DNA of 32,746 nucleotides, from the NCBI GenBank assembly GCA_002717445.1, contig PBDY01000027.1, forward strand, positions 1 to 32,746. The letters are read 5' to 3'. Of the stretch, positions 30,248-32,746 are shown piece after piece. This stretch comes from Gammaproteobacteria bacterium. GTDB lineage: Bacteria; Pseudomonadota; Gammaproteobacteria; Steroidobacterales; UBA11654. The notes beneath the pieces are model-generated. The model saw only the letters and a program-made list of their open reading frames with translations. It ran no database searches and was not told where the DNA came from. The stretch's first letter is position 1. Every line of letters begins with the position of its first letter. Position numbers and translations under genes: made by a program.

Positions 30248-31066
30248 ATGGCAACAGTCACAACAAGAACACAGTTAGGTGAACATGCTTTAAGAGCATT
30301 AGGTTCGCCTGTCATTGAAATAAATGTAGATGATGACCAAATCGAAGATAGAATAGATGATGCATTGCAAGTATACCAAGAATATCACTCAGATGCAATA
30401 TATCGTACATATTACAAGTATCAATTACTTAAAGCAGACGTAGACAACAGTTATATCACACTACCAAACACCATTATAAGTATTGTTAGATTATTGGATA
30501 TGGGTTCGGGTGGAGATGTAGAAACATTGTTTAATGTAAACTACGCAATGCGATTACAAGATATGTGGAATATGAACTCAGCCGGCAGTAAGAATCTTCA
30601 ATTATATACACAAAGAATGAGTCATCTTGCATTATTAGATGATAGACTCAATTCAACAGAATTATTAAGATATAATCGTCATACTAATAGACTTTATATC
30701 GACGAAGGATTTCAATCATTAACGGGGGGTGTTTGTTCTATAGCCGAACACACGGATAAGACCGCTTGTGAAGCCGCAAGTGGAACGTGGACAGAAGGAA
30801 GTTATATTGTGGTTGAAGCATATCAGATAGTAGACCCCACAACTGTAACTGCAGTTTACAACGACTTGTTTCTCAAGAAATATGTTACTGCATTAATTAA
30901 ACGCCAATGGGGATTGAACTTGCAAAAGTTTGAAGGTATGCAACTTCCTGGTGGTGTAACTCTTAACGGACAAATTATATACGACCAAGCACAAGCAGAA
31001 ATTGAAACGATTGAAGCAGATATGCAATTGAATTACCAATTGCCTGATGACTTCATTATGGGGTAA
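30248..31066 (+). CDS. 13: T4 gp13-like neck protein
   Basis: The N-terminus (RTQLGEHALRALGSPVIEIN, then VDDDQIEDRIDDALQVYQEY) is the conserved start of gp13 neck proteins in T4-like phages, as is LPNTIISIVRLLDMG. gp13 and gp14 close the filled head and join it to the tail. It has 272 residues, against 309 in T4. Residues about 162-183 hold a Cys-containing insertion (GVCSIAEHTDKTACEAASGT) not expected in a neck protein. The gene has its own late promoter and is followed by gp14 after four bases. Confidence 0.9.
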   Translation: MATVTTRTQLGEHALRALGSPVIEINVDDDQIEDRIDDALQVYQEYHSDAIYRTYYKYQLLKADVDNSYITLPNTIISIVRLLDMGSGGDVETLFNVNYAMRLQDMWNMNSAGSKNLQLYTQRMSHLALLDDRLNSTELLRYNRHTNRLYIDEGFQSLTGGVCSIAEHTDKTACEAASGTWTEGSYIVVEAYQIVDPTTVTAVYNDLFLKKYVTALIKRQWGLNLQKFEGMQLPGGVTLNGQIIYDQAQAEIETIEADMQLNYQLPDDFIMG

Positions 31067-31070
31067 CTAA

Positions 31071-32003
31071 ATGGCAACTAATGTATATTTCAATGGTGCT
31101 GACAAGAATCAACAGAACCTATACGAAGACCTAATTATTGAAAGTATATCTATATACGGTCAAGATATATACTATGTCCCAAGAATAAGTGTAAGTAAAG
31201 ATGATATCCTTAATGAGGATTACTCTAAATTTACAGACGGTTACATAGTTGAAATGTACATTGAAAACATTGATTCATTTGAGGGGGAAGGAGACCTCTT
31301 ATCTAAATTTGGTGTAGAAATCAGAGACCAAGCAACTTTCATTGTTGCGAAACGCAGATGGGAAAAACAAGTTGGCCCATATGTAGGTTCTGGCCCCGCC
31401 CACGAAGGTATTAGACCTATGGAAGGGGATTTACTATTCCTACCATCATCACAATCTCTATTTGAAATCAAGTTTGTTGAACACGAACAACCATTCTATC
31501 AATTACAAAATCTTACTTGCTACAAACTACAAGCAGAACTATTCGAATACTCAGACGAAGTATTGGATACTGGAATCGACGGTATAGATGCTATAGAAAG
31601 AGCACACGCTACTCTATACAATTATAATCTAACTTCTGGTAGTGGTGATTATGAAGTTGGTGAAACTATAACACAATGGACAGGTGAGAATGATGATAAT
31701 GGTGATGGAATTAATATCGAAGGTGAGGTTGCTGCTTGGACAAGGGTAGACAATACTTCTGGAACACTCGCAGTTGTATCTCACAAAACTACTGACGGTA
31801 AGTTCAGACAATTCTATGTTTCGACAGAAACTACTAAACGAATTGTTGGTACAGAGTCAGGTACAATTTATCAATGTGGTGCCGTAGTTGCTGATGCGGC
31901 TCACACATACCAAGGTGATGGATTTGCAGATAACTTCGCAATAGAAGGTGAAGCAGATTCAATCATAGACTTTACAGAAACTAACCCATTTGGAATGCCA
32001 TAA
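31071..32003 (+). CDS. 14: T4 gp14-like neck protein
   Basis: NVYFNGADKNQQNLYEDLII, then SIYGQDIYYVPR and DILNEDYSKF, are hallmarks of gp14 neck proteins of marine T4-like phages. The protein has 310 residues, longer than T4 gp14 (256), the extra being a C-terminal beta-rich repeat (YEVGETITQWTGE and EGEVAAWTR) seen in cyanophage relatives. It follows gp13 and its stop overlaps the gp15 start (TAATG), so all three are made from one message. Confidence 0.9.
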   Translation: MATNVYFNGADKNQQNLYEDLIIESISIYGQDIYYVPRISVSKDDILNEDYSKFTDGYIVEMYIENIDSFEGEGDLLSKFGVEIRDQATFIVAKRRWEKQVGPYVGSGPAHEGIRPMEGDLLFLPSSQSLFEIKFVEHEQPFYQLQNLTCYKLQAELFEYSDEVLDTGIDGIDAIERAHATLYNYNLTSGSGDYEVGETITQWTGENDDNGDGINIEGEVAAWTRVDNTSGTLAVVSHKTTDGKFRQFYVSTETTKRIVGTESGTIYQCGAVVADAAHTYQGDGFADNFAIEGEADSIIDFTETNPFGMP

Positions 32004-32731
32004 TGTTTGGAACACACTTTTACAATTCAAGTACAAGAAGAGCAGTATCCGTATTCGGTTCTCTATTTAATGATTTAGAAGTCGTTAAAACAGACTCAGC
32101 AGGAAAGGTATTACAGAAGATTAAAGTACCTCTATCATATTCACCTCGTCAAAAGATTCTTGCACGTTCTAAGAATTTGACAGACCCTAAGATGGCAATT
32201 AAACTTCCACGTCTTGCATTTGAAATAACTGATATGACTTACGACGGTCAAGCAAGAGTTAACAAGATGAAGAAGTTTACTAAGGCAAAGTCCGGAGACG
32301 ATACGGTATGGAAATCGGTTCACGCACCTGCTGTATATAAATTAGGATTTGAGTTGAACATAATGACTAAAGCACAAGATGATGCACTACAACTTCTTGA
32401 ACAGATTCTTCCAACATTTCAACCAGACTATACAGTAACGATAACTGATATCCCAGATATGGGTATTAAGTCTGATGTTCCTATTGTTCTTAACGGAGTA
32501 ACTATTAATGATGATTTTATGGGTGATTTCCTCACTAATAGAACAATCGTATATACATTGACCTTTGAAATGAGGGTTAAATACTATACTGGTATGTCAG
32601 AGGCAGAGAAGATTCTATATGTTGATGCATACTATAAGGATACAGATTCTTCCGAGAATATAGAGAAACAGACCACAGACGGTACAACAACACCGTACAC
32701 AGAAACTATTGACTTTTTTAACGAACCATAA
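32003..32731 (+). CDS. 15: T4 gp15-like tail sheath stabilizer and completion protein
   Basis: MFGTHFYNSSTRRAVSVFGS, then KVPLSYSPRQKILAR, are the conserved N-terminal blocks of gp15, the hexameric tail terminator that stabilises the contracted sheath and binds the neck. The 242-residue length is slightly short of T4 (272). It is third in the gp13-gp14-gp15 order. Its stop overlaps an ATG that begins the next gene. Confidence 0.92.
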   Translation: MFGTHFYNSSTRRAVSVFGSLFNDLEVVKTDSAGKVLQKIKVPLSYSPRQKILARSKNLTDPKMAIKLPRLAFEITDMTYDGQARVNKMKKFTKAKSGDDTVWKSVHAPAVYKLGFELNIMTKAQDDALQLLEQILPTFQPDYTVTITDIPDMGIKSDVPIVLNGVTINDDFMGDFLTNRTIVYTLTFEMRVKYYTGMSEAEKILYVDAYYKDTDSSENIEKQTTDGTTTPYTETIDFFNEP

Positions 32732-32746
32732 TGTATAATTATAAAG
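32731..32746 (+). CDS. Start of the next gene, probably small terminase (gp16-like)
   Basis: ATG at 32731 overlaps the gp15 stop (TAATG) and reads MYNYK before the window ends. In T4-like gene order the gene after 15 is 16, the small terminase subunit. Five codons are too few to prove it. Confidence 0.4.

Noticed and set aside
1-32746. tRNA genes, CRISPR arrays, insertion sequences, integrase or attachment sites
   Set aside because: Looked for by eye; there is no cloverleaf-like gap, no regularly spaced direct repeats and no transposase or recombinase motifs. Intergenic space is too short for most of these.

Overview
The window looks like part of the genome of a marine T4-like myovirus. Four things support this. 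The right end carries the T4 neck and tail-completion genes in T4 order (gp13, gp14, gp15, then the first codons of the next gene). T4-type late promoters (TATAAATA) stand in front of late genes. Genes are packed with ATGA/TAATG overlaps, and the DNA is AT-rich throughout. The host cannot be read directly. The AT-rich codon use, the tripartite tricarboxylate transporter genes and the marine-phage-type hypothetical proteins suggest an AT-rich marine proteobacterium such as a SAR11-like cell; this is inference.

Region A (1 to 18.2 kb) is an almost unbroken, translationally coupled run of metabolic and modification genes. In order it holds two radical SAM enzymes, a glycosyltransferase-like protein, a methyltransferase-like protein, a GNAT-like protein, a DUF6356 membrane protein, a class IV aminotransferase, two tandem 2-oxoglutarate/Fe(II) oxygenase-like proteins, a QueC-like PP-loop ATPase, an IscA/HesB protein, a TehB-like methyltransferase, a GMP reductase, a truncated acyl-adenylating enzyme and a second methyltransferase-like protein. 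One reverse-strand DUF6356 gene follows. The run resumes with an SGNH-like hydrolase that has Cys in place of Ser, an asparagine-synthetase-like protein, a GNAT protein, a TctC-type binding protein and TctA permease, a pentapeptide-repeat protein, another oxygenase and a short-chain dehydrogenase. No T4 late promoter lies at a plus-strand gene junction here, so this block is probably expressed early or in mid infection.

Region B (18.2 to 21.6 kb) opens with a late promoter. It carries an unknown protein, a small lipoprotein, a tail-fibre-like small protein, a full-length ANL adenylating enzyme, a methyltransferase and another oxygenase.

Region C (21.6 to 27.3 kb) carries exported and membrane proteins: a lipoprotein, a Thr/Ser-rich secreted protein, a very acidic Ser-Asp/Ser-Glu repeat secreted protein whose start is nested in the previous gene, coiled-coil membrane proteins, a DUF1353 protein, a nitroreductase-like flavoprotein and a miniature MscS-like channel domain. 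Several have their own late promoter.

Region D (27.3 to 32.7 kb) is structural. It has three lysine-rich proteins that look like head-core or internal proteins, a lytic-transglycosylase-like protein, then gp13, gp14, gp15 and the start of the next gene.

The most unusual content is the region A enzyme set, which has the parts of a small-molecule or glycan/peptide-modifying pathway, together with a phage-borne TctC/TctA uptake pair. The product of such a pathway cannot be named from sequence alone. No tRNA, rRNA, CRISPR array, insertion sequence or integrase was seen, and no gene-free stretch exceeds 300 bases.
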